Part shown: piece after piece, positions 8,407 to 18,361 of the stretch
How positions within the stretch are numbered: position 1 is the stretch's first letter
Layout of the letters: every line of letters starts with the position of its first letter
DNA from: Gnetum montanum
Lineage: Eukaryota; Streptophyta; Gnetopsida; Gnetales; Gnetaceae
Length of the DNA: 41,875 bases
Direction: 5' to 3'
Assembly: GCA_015680685.1 (NCBI GenBank)
Contig: MNCI01029688.1
Location: forward strand, 1,335,803-1,377,677
The notes under the pieces: generated by a model
Databases searched by the model: none
Seen by the model: the letters and a program-made list of their open reading frames with translations, nothing else
Told to the model about the DNA's origin: nothing
Position numbers and translations under genes: made by a program

Positions 8407-8697
8407 GGCATTAAACTGCCGTTCACTGCCCAGTAAGGCATTAAACTGCCGTTCGTTGCCCGGTAAGGCATTAAACTGCCGTTCGTTGCTCGATAAGGCA
8501 TTAAACTACCGTTCGCTACCCGGTAAGGCATTAAACTACCATTCGTTGCCCGGTAAATCATTAAACTGCCATTCGCTGCCCGGTAAGGCATTAAACTACC
8601 GTTCGCTACCCGGTAAGGCATTAAACTGCCGTTCGTTGCCCGGTAAGGCATTAAACTGCCGTTCATTGCCCAGTAAGGTATTAAACTGCCGTTCCAC
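8407..8697 (+). repeat. 30-bp minisatellite upstream of the antisense promoter, nearly ten copies
   Basis: Unit GGCATTAAACTGCCGTTCGT plus TGCCCGGTAA repeats every 30 bp from 8407, with the last copy truncated at about 8697. Both strands read open through it because the period is a multiple of three. Those frames are repeat artefacts. It separates the antisense promoter from the pol region. Confidence 0.92.
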
Positions 8698-8735
8698 TGT
8701 CACGTTAACTCATTTTCATACATGCACACTAAAGA

Positions 8736-9300
8736 TTGCCGAAAGACCTAAAACGACCTCCGCTATCTTACCAAGCTCTCCATTTATTGACAGGAACTTG
8801 CCTAATGGATTGCAAGCGCTTAACCAAGCCGTTGGTCATTGATGGACCATACGGCGCAGTTGAAAGTAATATCGATGTAAATCTCGTTTATGCGAGCTCA
8901 TCAGCAAACGACGTGACAATAGCTTCAACATAGCAAATGGTTGACGCATATGAGGGAATGACAAAGTCCCTCGACATTGAAGCTGAAAACATTACTGAAG
9001 ATCCTCTAACCGAAACTCCCATCACCATGCCTGATGGGGAAATTAAAATTCTAAAATTAAGTGCATTACTAGAACCACGTCTAGCTAGAGATCTCGAAAA
9101 CATACTTAGGGACAATATGAAAGCATTTGCGTGGTCCTATACAGACATGCCCAGATTAGACCCTCGTATCGTCCAGCACAATATCATCCTTGATCCAAAA
9201 CTAAGGCCAGTTAAACAAAAAGCATGAAAGGTCAAACCCGAGGTGGCATTAGCAGTTCGTAGTGAGATTACCAAGCTAGTTTTAGTAGGGCTGTTGATTA
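8736..9300 (+). pseudogene. pol: Element A pol N-terminal connector to RT
   Basis: The frame reads IDGPYGAVESNIDVNLVYAS, then TAG at 8931-8933, then acidic sequence to MKAFAWSYTDMPRLDPRIVQ and PVKQKA, the well-known segment just before RT in Tat elements (FAWSYxDMPGLD..PVKQK). TGA at 9225-9227 and a frameshift near 9297 break it. No protease is present here; it lies 5.7 kb upstream. The sequence TTATTGACAG at about 8787-8796 could serve as a splice acceptor for an Ogre-like pol intron, but this is speculative. Confidence 0.7.
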
Positions 9301-9780
9301 CGCCGAATGGATATCAAACATGGTGATAGTACCAAAGAAGAACAGAAGTATCCGCCTGTGCATTGACTTCCAGGACCTTAACGTAGCAACCATAAAGGAT
9401 GACTTCCCCTTACCTAGCATTGATCAACTAGTTGACTCAACCGCTAGGCATGCCCTGTTATCCTTTATGGATGGGTTCTCGGGATATAACCAGATACGTA
9501 TCAATCCAGAACATGAGCTCTGAACTACTTTCATGACACCTTGGGGAACCTTTTGTTACACAATGATGCCTTTTGGTCTCAAGAACGCTGGGGCCACATA
9601 TCAAAGAGTGATGACATATATTTTCAGCGATTACATCTTACACTCGCTCAATGATTATGTAGATGACATAGTGGTTAAATCAAAATCGTCAGAACAACAC
9701 GTACAGGATCTTGACTTAGAATTAAAACATTGTCTAAAATACGAACTAAGGCTTAACCCGAAGAAATGAGTCTTCGGTGT
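9300..9780 (+). pseudogene. pol: Element A reverse transcriptase
   Basis: RT blocks appear in order in one frame: VIVPKKNRSIRLCIDFQDLN, DDFPLPSIDQLVDSTARHAL, SFMDGFSGYNQI (first catalytic Asp), TPWGTFCYTMMPFGLKNAGA, YVDDIVVKSKS (YVDD catalytic pair, near 9654-9668) and LRLNPKK. RT copies element RNA into DNA. In-frame TGA codons at 9521-9523 and 9767-9769 inactivate it; the first is consistent with CGA to TGA. All catalytic aspartates are kept, so decay is recent compared with element D. Confidence 0.92.
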
Positions 9781-10510
9781 CAAAACAGGCAAGCTGCTTG
9801 GGTTTGTAACCTCGGAAGCAGGGATACGGGTAGACCCCGATAAGGTTAAGGCCATTATAAACCTAAAGTCACCTACCAACCTAACCGAACTTAGAGGGCT
9901 ACAAGGTCGATTACAGTTCATCAGGAGGTTCATAGAAAAATTGACAAAAAAATTGACACCTATGAACCACCGACTACGCAAAAATGTCCATTTTGAATGG
10001 ACTCCGCAGTGCCAAGAAGCATTTGACAACATTAAGATGGCACTCGCACAACTACCCACGGTGTACCCACCTAAAAACGACAAGCCGTTCTACATCTACC
10101 TGGCCACATTAGAATCATCAATCGTGTCTAGGCTTTGCTAGAAACAAAATGACGGAACTGAAGTACCTGTATATTACTTGAGCCATGCATTAGTCGCCCA
10201 CGAAAAAAGATACAACGACGTAGAAAAGTCATGTTTAGCTTTAGTTTTCTCTTTAAAAAATGGCGACATTATCTTTTCCAAAATCAGGCTAACATAATTT
10301 GCAAAGAAAATGTACTCAGAGCTATAACTGGAAATATCTACGAATCAAGCAGGATAGCCCATTGGAAGGCCATCATAGCTGAGTTCGACCTACGCTACAT
10401 AGCACAATCGTCAGTCAAAGGCCAAGCCATAGCAAATCAAATGACTACATCGCCAACACAAGATCCAGGTACAATAGAACCCGAATTCCCAGATGAAAAT
10501 GTAAATGCAA
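9781..10510 (+). pseudogene. pol: Element A RT connection and Ty3-type RNase H
   Basis: After the RT the frame continues LLGFVTSEAGIRVDPDKVKA, LRGLQGRLQFIRRFI and FEWTPQCQEAFDNIKMAL, the connection region of Ty3/gypsy polyproteins. RNase H follows with VYYLSHALVAHEKRYNDVEK and KKWRHYLFQ. This domain degrades the RNA of the hybrid. A TAG (10139-10141) and a frameshift at the A-run near 10,255 break it, and the usual first Asp of RNase H is not obvious (YIYLATLESS). Confidence 0.8.
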
Positions 10511-10930
10511 TAGATACGGTGCTAGATAATTACGATGTCATTCTAAACTTCGATGGAGCATCCACCTCTTGAGGAGAAAGTGCTGCCACTGTAATCACAT
10601 ACCCCTCTGGGGAAATTAAACCTTTTGCTTACCGCTTCAATTTTCATTGTACTTATAACATAGCAGAGTATGAAGGCCTCCTTAGAGGTCTCGCGGCCGC
10701 ATTAGCTTCTGACATTACCCGGCTTGTAGTCAGAGGGGACTCACAAGTATTCATAAACCAAGTCACAAACGTCTATATATGTAAAGTGCCATACTTACAA
10801 CCATACTGTGATTTGGCTAAACACCTACTTAAACAATTCAAAAATGTTGATGTCCAACATATCTCGAGGAATGACAATACCATTGCAGACGCATTAGCGA
10901 CCTTGGCATTAAACATATCCCTTGACATGT
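10511..10930 (+). pseudogene. pol: Element A second, archaeal-type RNase H (aRNH)
   Basis: A second RNase H fold follows the first: VILNFDGAS (first Asp), TYNIAEYEGLLRGLAAAL (Glu), LVVRGDSQVFINQV (second Asp) and HISRNDNTIADALATLAL (last Asp). Two RNases H in series are the hallmark of the Tat clade (Tat, Ogre, Retand) of plant Ty3/gypsy elements. All four acidic positions are present. A TGA at 10570-10572 follows FDGASTS. Confidence 0.85.
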
Positions 10931-12269
10931 ATCACGCGCTACCAAGCTCCGTAACCAGTTGTGTTGAGCCCATAACCAATACTCTCGACATGCTGCTAAT
11001 CGAATCTGTCAGTACAACACATGCCAATGAATGGTACGATGACGTAAAAGAATACCTCCAGCGCGACGAAACGCCACAACATTTAACAAGCGCACAAAAG
11101 GATGTAGTACGCAAACGCTCTAGACAATACACACTAATAGGGGATACATTGTGTCGCTGATCCTACGAAGGCATATTGCTGACATGCGTCAATAGTACCG
11201 AAGCCCAAATAATTGTTGAACAAGTGCATGATGGAATATGCGGGGGACACATTGCACCAAAGGCAATGGCAACCAAAATAAGACGCCTAGGCTACTATTG
11301 GCCACACATGGAGTACGATTGTCTGTCCAAAGTTAAAACATGTAGTACTTGTCAAAAACACAGTAATCTAATCCATGTACCACCAAATGAGTTGCATACA
11401 GCGCAAATCACATGGCCCTTCCAGAAGTGGGAATTGGACCTTATAGGCTCGATAACACCCACATCTTCTGCCGAGCATGGTTTCATCATAACACAACCGA
11501 ATATTTCACAAAATGGTTAGAAGCTGCGCCCCTTCGAAAAACTACTCCCAAACACGTGTGCCACTTCATCCTCGAAAACATTGTGACCCGTTTTGGCATT
11601 CCCATGATAATCATCACTGACAATGGGCCACAATTTAGCAGTGCCGAAACCAAAACGTTTTGTGATAGTCTAGGGATCAAACAATCGTTTTCATCCCCTT
11701 ACTATCCTCAAAGCAATGGGCAGGCAGAAGCGACAAATAAGACAATCATCACAATACTTAAAAAGATGCTTGCCCAAAGTAAACGAAGATGGCACGAACA
11801 ACTGGTGTATGCATTGTGGGCATATTGTACTACACATCGGACTTCGACAGGTAAAACTCCATACAGTCTTGTTTATGGTTCAGAAGCTATTTTACCTTTA
11901 GAATTACAGGTACCATATCTAAGGATCACGCTTTCTGGACTCCTCGACGATGAGCAAAATAATGATTTACGCATCATTGACCTGGACTCGGTGGAGGAGG
12001 AGTGTGCGCGCGCACTCGATCAGATCGAATGGTACCAGAAACAACAACGGTAATGACATCGACATGACATCCATAAGCGCCCCATCAAAGAAGGAGACCT
12101 TGTACTTAAGGCTGTTCGGGAACACCCAGATAAATTCTTAGTCAACTGGGAAGGGCCTTATCTGGTCATCAAAACATTCGACAACGGGGCATTCAAGCTA
12201 GCTGACATGGACGGAAAAGAGTTTGCAAATCCAACCAATCACTTATTCCTAAAATCGTTCTATACATGA
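10931..12269 (+). pseudogene. pol: Element A integrase with zinc-binding, DDE and C-terminal domains
   Basis: The zinc-binding part reads VHDGICGGHIAPKAMATKIR .. CSTCQKH (HHCC). The catalytic core has WELDLIG (Asp 1, ~11,430), ITDNGPQFSS (Asp 2, ~11,617) and SNGQAEATNK (Glu, ~11,726), spaced as in the DD35E class. The C-terminal part is KEGDLVLKAVREHPDKFLVN then WEGPYLV and ends at TGA 12267-12269. Integrase inserts the cDNA. Faults are TGA 11158-11160 and frameshifts near 11,495 and 12,050. No chromodomain is seen, as expected for Tat. Confidence 0.9.
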
Positions 12270-12286
12270 ATTCGAACTCAGGTACA

Positions 12287-12514
12287 GATTAGTCCTGGAA
12301 TCATGACTATAAAATGATACCACAGAATAGTCCTGGAATCATGACTATAAACTGATACCACAGAATAGTCCTAGAATCATGACTATAAACTGATACCACA
12401 GAATAGTCCTGGAATCATGACTATAAACTGATACCACAGATTAGTCCTGGAATCATGACTATAAACTGATACCACAGAACAGTCCTGGGTTATGACTTCA
12501 AACTAACACCACGG
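12287..12514 (+). repeat. 38-bp minisatellite after pol, about six copies
   Basis: Units GAATAGTCCTGGAATCATGA plus CTATAAACTGATACCACA start at 12287, 12325, 12363, 12401, 12439 and (diverged) 12477. The array begins 18 bp after the pol stop, in the 3' untranslated part of element A. Looser TAAGACTATAAACTGGC-like copies continue to about 12,670. Confidence 0.92.
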
Positions 12515-13090
12515 ATTCTGCTAAGACTATAAACTAGCTCACCTCTTCATGGTCCGCTAAGACTCAAAACTGGCAACGTAACGTCTGCCACGACGCTAAA
12601 CGGGCAATGTCCGACGGGTTACGACACAAAACTAACCCATGATAGTCCGCTAAGACTATAAACTGGCATGTTCATATTCGACTCTTCATTCCACAGCCAC
12701 ATTCATTTATTAGAATCATTGCATCCCTCATCAGCATTGTCGACATTCACATTCAATACTCAGAATCGCCCCAATATTTTTGTTCACCTGCAGCTGTTTA
12801 AGTCTAAACTCATTAATTCACGCATGGTTTTCTTGTCTCTTTGGAGTTGTGTTTGCAGGATGACGCTCGAAAGTTCTCATACGAGAGTGCATTTCATCAT
12901 AGGTAGCAAGATGAGGCAATGTCCATTTGTCCACCTGGCAAGACTAAATCGAACCGTTAACCCGCACATTCCCATTCCCCGAAAACCCACTATCTGTTTA
13001 CCAAACTATTGCACACTGTGAAACGTTACAGCAGTCACAACACACAGACGACAATATTCGCACATGAGTACAAGGAAAAATTTCAAAAAA
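12515..13090. other. Element A 3' untranslated region
   Basis: It holds degenerate TAAACT-type repeats to 12,670, then unique sequence with an open frame at 12,668-13,021 that resembles no protein I know. An A12 run ending ACGGGA at 13,083-13,099 is the best candidate for a polypurine tract before an LTR, but this is weak. Confidence 0.35.
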
Positions 13091-13094
13091 AAAA

Positions 13095-14705
13095 AACGGG
13101 ACCCTTGGCACTTCCCATATAAGCCCCAGGCAGGAAGGTATCGGTCTTGAAAATACGTACTCATGTCAAAAGCAGTCAAGAAACATCCTATCGCATGGCT
13201 CTGGCTCTTCGCTAACAGTTTCCCCAAAGAAGGGAGCTGTTCCTCCAAAGAATGCAAAACATCACCCCGTGGCTTTGGTAGTGACAACTGGTTCTCTTGA
13301 AAAATCGCCAAGAGCACTGTTCCGCCAAAGGATGCACATCACATGCTTGAATTCCAAGTATGCCAAAAGATGGCTATCGACAAGGACCGGCATGCCGCAC
13401 ACTTGAGCATCCCATTTTCCCAGCATGATCCCTTGGGCAGCCACCGATCCCCACGATCCCTTCCCTCCTGCCAGTTACCAATCTTGCCCTTTCAATCCCA
13501 TTCACCACTGAACACGGTACGATGATGATGTTTGGTCAAGTGGCAAAGGATAAAGCTTTTATCAAGTTGCTTGTGGTGTTTTGTGCTCTTTTGTCGACGC
13601 TTCTCGGGTCGATTCCTCCAAGCGTCATCAAAGAGGGGCCAATGAAACACCACAAAAATCTTTGAGTTTAGCATCTGTCTGACAAGAAGCAGATCCCCGT
13701 GACCCACAGATGACTTTGGCTACATTTGAAGTCACACAGGGCAATTTTGAGAATTGAAACACCTGGTTTTTACCAAGTGTTGTGCCAGCGTATACGCCCA
13801 GTTTTAAACCAAGTGTTGTGTCGGCATCTACGCCCAGCGTCTACGTGCGGCATCTACGCCCAGCGTCTACGCTCGGCGTCTACGCCCGACGCTCAGCATA
13901 CATGCCTCACACACGCTCAGCAGGTGCGACAGGAGCAAGAATTGAAGCAAGTCGACATCCAACATCCATCAGCGTATACACCCCAGTGTATACGCCAACA
14001 TCTATCCAAGTCCACGCCCAGCGTATACGCCGGCCTGTTGTAGCGTATACGCTTAGCGTATACCATGTTTCTAAATTGTAACGCCTCGTCTATACGCCAC
14101 GTGTCTCCCAGTCCGATTTTCCCGGTAACCCTACCCCTATAAATAGCCCAGTTTTCCGTATTTACCAAGTTGGAAAAAATTTACCAGAGCAGACCTAGAG
14201 CAATTACGCTGCAGAAACCCCCTTACGCTTACACTTATGCTGGAAGTCCTGTACGCCGAGCACAATCCGCGCTCCGCCTACCGTGTCAGCTGGCTGCATC
14301 CCTCCATCCACTGGAGCTTTACGTCCGCCTTGTGTCCCTACACAACTGCGTTAGACCGGTGCACAACATTTAACTCTGTAATTCACTGTTTACACTTGTT
14401 GCAAGTTCTTTTATAGTTTTACGTCAATTTGGCCCACGCTTCGTTTACGCCTGTTTACGTTTACGCTTTGTTTGCGTCCGTATACGCCCACTGTCTACGC
14501 TGTTTACATTTGCTTACTCCTTATGCTGGTTTATGCCGTTTACGCTGTTTACGCTGTTCATGTTTGTATACGCTTACGCTGTGCATATATTTGTTTACGC
14601 TATTTACGCTCGACCCTGTTTACGCCTTGATTATGCTTACGCTCTGTCTACGCCTGTTACACTGGTTACACTTCGTTTACGCATAACCCAGCGTATAACG
14701 CTTCA
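13095..14705 (+). repeat. Probable LTR of element A (TACGC-rich, with promoter)
   Basis: The region follows pol and its 3' UTR. It is rich in CGTCTACGC and CGTATACGC motifs at 13,785-14,060 and 14,430-14,700, and holds a clear TATA box (14,138). Those motifs match the arrays around the antisense gene. LTR borders are not proven because the 5' LTR is outside the window: the start near the A-run at 13,083-13,094 and the end near 14,705 (ACGCTTCA) are guesses. Confidence 0.45.
14138..14146 (+). promoter_or_regulatory. TATA box of the element A LTR
   Basis: TATAAATAG in the context CTACCCCTATAAATAGCCCA, typical of plant LTR promoters. It would start element RNA near 14,170. Confidence 0.6.
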
Positions 14706-14900
14706 GCGGCGCTCGGGGAAATCCTTGTTTGATCTGCGTGCAGACCACCCAAGGTACCCTACCTTCATGCATTCCAGCATGCCCTCAGGCGAAGGTGGGG
14801 TCATCTACGCTCATCCTGTGATCCCGCGGTCTCTGTTTCCCATTCCAGTCGGGGACCGACGATTTCAGGCGGTACAGATATTATACCATCACCTTCATAA
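14706..14900 (+). other. Leader-like sequence after the element A LTR
   Basis: Immediately after the TACGC-rich region comes GCGGCGCTCGGGGAAATCCT, which loosely resembles a retrotransposon primer site and the GGGGAAAT that often follows it. About 170 bp of GC-rich leader or coding-like sequence (VGDRRFQAV) follows, then composition drops sharply to AT-rich. This could be the start of a second internal region of the element A family, truncated at about 14,890. The primer-site reading is weak. Confidence 0.3.
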
Positions 14901-14901
14901 A

Positions 14902-16453
14902 ATTACTAAGGGCTTCAATAGTATTCTTAAGAATCTTAAACAAGTAAAAATGAAAATCTATTGGAGCTATAATTTTAAACAATTATATGGAGCTATTGGA
15001 ATTATTTTTCATTATTCACAAAAGAAATATTAAATATCTCCTAACTTCCTAACTTCCTAAGTTAATACTTCCTAACTTGTTGGGCAAGTTACTTGGGAGA
15101 GAAGTTAGGTAAGATATTTTTGAATATGTAACTACCTTTGAACCCTATAAAAAGGATTCAGGGGTAAGAAGAAAAAAGGGGGGAAGGGGGTCAAGACATC
15201 ATATTTTGAAGAAGACACTTGATACATCATACTTTGGGAAGGCTACTAGCTAGCACTTGAGCTCTCACTTGGAGACACACTTTGAGTCTTGGGAGAAGAG
15301 CATTGTAAAGAAGAAATTGTGAATGATTGCTCGTAAGATGGCTTGCTAGAGAAAATATTTTAGCCTCTTTGTCATAGTCCTGTGAGTTATGTTTTTTATT
15401 ATTTTATTTTGTTTAAATTTTTTAGCTAGTGGTGTAGATAGTATCATCCTTGGCAAATAATTTTGGGATTTTTAGATTGCTCTTATTGTTCTTGTTGTAC
15501 GATTGAAAATTTCTATTAAAATTTTGCCATAGAAGCGCTTGTGTTTGAAAGCCTTAAGAGCATTTTAGTAGTAAATTTGGTTATTGTGCAATGTATACGA
15601 ACTGCTATTGGAATTGTTGTAAGAGAGCCTTTGCTTGTAGTCATGCCGTTGAACGATTCAATAGTCAAGAGGGTCAAGAGGGTTCAGAAAATATTTGGTA
15701 TTTTGATGGGACCAGAATAGCTTCTTTTTATCTTTAAAGTGAATCTCTGTGGTATTTCAATCAGAAATTGTCAAGTCTTTTGAAGGTTCTGTTGAATGCA
15801 ATTGGTGACATCCATTATCTATCCAAAATGGAGTCTCGTAGGTGGTAGTTTACGCAGCAATATTTTGGTAGCATAGTAGGATTGTCTTGAAGAAATTACT
15901 TATTTAAGTCTTGGAAGTTTGAACAATTCATAGATATTGAATTTAGAATAGCTTTATTGCGAAGTGTTTACTCGTGTCATTTTACATTGTTTAAATATTT
16001 GAGGTCCACGCAAATATGCTTTCTTTTCTATCTATTTCCATCGAATCTTGCTCTATTTCTAGTTTTCTTGTGGAACTATCTCTTTCTCTGGGGAAAATTA
16101 GGAGTAGATTCGCAGAGTTGTGCTTAAATGTTTCTGGCAAAATTTTATTTTTTACAAGTAGGTATTATAAGGACCGCATAGACTAGGCAATTGAACAAAA
16201 TAGGGACTCTCAACAACTCACAGTACTTGGCAAAGTTGGCTGAATCTCTTTAAGATAAGTCATTTGTAGTTTATCCACAACACAATCATTTCATATTTCA
16301 TAACCGCACACCGCAATAGCACACACACATACTCACATTAACTACTAAGTTTATTTGGAGGTATCTGGGCCTTGGTGTTGTCAGAGACCAGTAAGCACCT
16401 AAATCCTGTTCAAGGACACTCCTTGGCAGTTGCGTCCCAAACGGTCGCCAACA
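14902..16453 (+). repeat. Family B LTR, + orientation
   Basis: From about 15,060 to 16,453 the sequence matches, in inverted orientation, 40,246 to about 41,600. Both copies end at exactly the same point (..CGGTCGCCAACA), which defines the 3' terminus. A TATA box (15,146) precedes a purine-rich stretch (15,165-15,195). No primer site follows the end, so this is a solo LTR or a 3' LTR. The U3 start is uncertain: ATTAC at 14,902-14,906 repeats the ATTAC after the end (16,454-16,458), but no TG follows it. Short open frames inside are not genes. Confidence 0.7.
15146..15153 (+). promoter_or_regulatory. TATA box of family B LTR
   Basis: TATAAAAA in the context ACCCTATAAAAAGGATTC. The inverted partner has CCTATAAATAG at the equivalent place (41,448-41,441). 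Confidence 0.55.
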
Positions 16454-16780
16454 ATTACTTGTCCAACAAGTTAGGAAGTTGTAACTTATACATAAAGTTA
16501 GGAGAAAATCATGCTAACATTGGCATGTGTAAAGATTACAAATATTTTATAAGCAACAACCTATATAATAATTTTTTTAAAAAAAAATAAATCCAAGATC
16601 TCCATATTATAAGAGCTCCATACAATTGTTATTTTTATTTTTATTTTAGGATTTTAATTACTAAATGTCATTAAGCCCTAGTAATTCTCATGAAATTAAT
16701 TTAACATGGGCTTTTAAATGAAGAAAGATGGTCCTTGTAAATTTGTATAAATAAATCATCTGTATTTATCTACGTAAAAT
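16454..16780 (-). repeat. Inverted U3 fragment of family B LTR
   Basis: Directly after the LTR end, ATTACTTGTCCAACAAGTTA (and what follows) matches the + strand of the other copy near 41,534-41,555 (ATTACTTGGCCAACAAGTTA). It is therefore family B U3 sequence on the minus strand. ATGGAGCTC/ATGGAGATC-like motifs (minus strand) fit the U3 of the + copy too. It fades out near 16,780. Confidence 0.45.
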
Positions 16781-16899
16781 TTGCTGCTGGCTTCCTTGGG
16801 AAAATGATCGTTGGAAAAAGAAATTTGAATCCGGTGGTGGTTACTTGGTGCCATTAAGAACGCCTCCGAATGTGAAGGCTCTAGGCCTGGAACTTCTGG

Positions 16900-17584
16900 A
16901 AAATACTTTCAAATTATCCCGCCTTGCCAAAACCATATATCAACTACCACCACGTAAGAAGGCTCTGCCGCTGCGTTCGGTAATGTTACCGTGTGGCGTT
17001 CAGTTGCTGAAGAACGGAGGAGGAAGATTTTCCTTGGGGTAACTGTAATCCTGGGGACACTGGTTCTTGAATAACTAGCTATAATTGGGTGGGTCCATAG
17101 GTGTTGGCGACAGAGCCGGTGTAGCAATACTTATCGTCATGGAACTTGGTGCAACCGTTGGCGTAGGATCCCGAAACATGCAACTCTGAACGGAAAATAC
17201 TGTTGATGTCCTTGTTACAGTTGATAGCCTCAGCCAACATTGTTAGTGCCACCCCATAGCCACTGCATTGAAGTTGGCTATTGCAGTCTCCGGTCTCGCA
17301 AGAGCCACAGCTGGAGGCGTCAAACTTGCAGCCAGTTCTGCCCCACACATGGGCTTGGCTTGTGCCGGCAACCACGTCGAATGACGATGTCTAGCCACTG
17401 CCCATATTGTGTATCCACACTTGTTCTCCACCATGATTGTCGCTGCTCCAGTCGCTTGCTGTTGGTAACCATGGAGGGAGTGGTTCTATTTTTTTTCGAT
17501 GGTGGTCCGTAGATGATAGGTAGCCCATTGTAAGTGGTGGGAGCTGCAGCCAACAGTTAGCATAGCATCAATAGCAACAAGCAT
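16900..17584 (-). pseudogene. Thaumatin-like protein (PR-5 family) pseudogene
   Basis: On the minus strand a possible signal-peptide start (ATG 17584-17582, MLVAIDAMLTVGCSS) precedes ATIMVENKCGYTIWAVA, the conserved TLP N-terminus (near 17,445-17,395). In a second frame come TSQAHVWGRTGCKFDASSCG, CETGDCNSQLQCSGYG and LAEAI. A short central part follows, then NGCTKFHDDKYCYTGS and, after another frameshift, LFKNQCPQDYSYPK, the TLP C-terminal motif. TLPs are secreted, Cys-rich defence proteins. The missing central region would suit a small TLP. At least two frameshifts and a TAG before LFKN break it. No intact copy lies nearby. Confidence 0.85.
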
Positions 17585-17825
17585 CCTTAGTGACAGAAGG
17601 TCTAGATAGTGCATGTGCATGTCACTGCAGCATCGACAGCAAGGCTCCCTCTGGGCAGTAGTAGTGGACTGGCTTTCTATCCTAGCAATGGATACCACTG
17701 ACAGTGTTGCGAATGGCATCAACATTGGCAAAAGGAATAGACTGATAGGAATAGGATACATGTGCTCTGTTTTACTGGTATTAACTCCCTTATTTTTTTT
17801 TGCATTCCACCATTGATTAATTAAC

Positions 17826-18245
17826 ATGGGAAAGTCATATACTGATGATTTCAAGGAACACACGGAGCTCTATTTCATAGAATTCGGTGACAGAGTGAAG
17901 CAGTGGATCACAATCAACCAGCCACATATTTTTGCAAGTCGAGGTGACAACCAAGTCTTAAATGCTCCCAAAAAATGCTCCAAATTCATGTCTGCAAACT
18001 GCACTGCTGGGGATTTTGGCCTAGATCCATACTCGGTGGCTCACCACATGCTATTGGCTTATTTTGCTACTGTTGATGTTTACAAATGCAAATTCTAGAC
18101 TTGTTACAGGGAAAAGGAAAGGTGGAATGAAGGTTTCCTTTGCCTAAAAATGATAGGCATCATCCTTAATGCCTGAGGGTGGTTCTTTTCTCAAGAATGC
18201 TGCCTCTAGACCCTTGGATTTTCAGTTTGGATGGTCTCTTTCCAT
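17826..18245 (+). pseudogene. GH1 beta-glucosidase fragment
   Basis: An open frame reads YTDDFKEHTELYFIEFGDRV then KQWITINQPHIFASRG, then CSKFMSANCTAGDFGLDPYS and VAHHMLLAYFATVDVYKCKF, ending at TAG 18096-18098. This is the middle of a plant family-1 glycosidase. In that family TxNEP holds the acid/base Glu; here it is Gln (TINQP). After the stop, shifted frames still show GGMKVSFA and, at 18,169-18,243, GGSFLKNAASRPLDFQFGWS, matching the AA.RALDF..GWF block. The N-terminal barrel and the nucleophile half are absent, so this is a truncated remnant. Its 5' side diverges from the neighbouring TLP remnant. Confidence 0.85.
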
Positions 18246-18361
18246 CTGCAGATTTTTCAATATTCCGAATTTCATTGGTAGTAATTCTCCATTTGTAGTT
18301 CATTTGTATTATTTCTCTTTATAAGTTTGAAAAGAGAATTCTTTTTTTCTTACTTGCAAAT

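Noticed and set aside
7266-8697. Regular repeats with spacer-like segments, reminiscent of a CRISPR array, and long open frames on both strands through them
   Set aside because: The units are contiguous tandem repeats without unique spacers, in a plant retrotransposon. The frames exist because the repeat period is near a multiple of three and the units lack stops.
13726-14900. Open frames of 85-166 codons in the TACGC-rich region
   Set aside because: They are low-complexity translations of the repeats (Tyr-Ala-Ser-Thr runs) and match no family. The region behaves as an LTR.
14902-14906. ATTAC as target duplication of the + family B LTR
   Set aside because: It repeats the five bases after the LTR end, but the next bases are TA, not TG, and a 5-bp match in AT-rich DNA is easily chance.
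15077-15090. TGTTGGGCAAG as the true start of the family B LTR (it would pair with the CCAACA end)
   Set aside because: It lies only about 70 bp before the TATA box, similarity between copies extends further upstream, and no matching target duplication is found.
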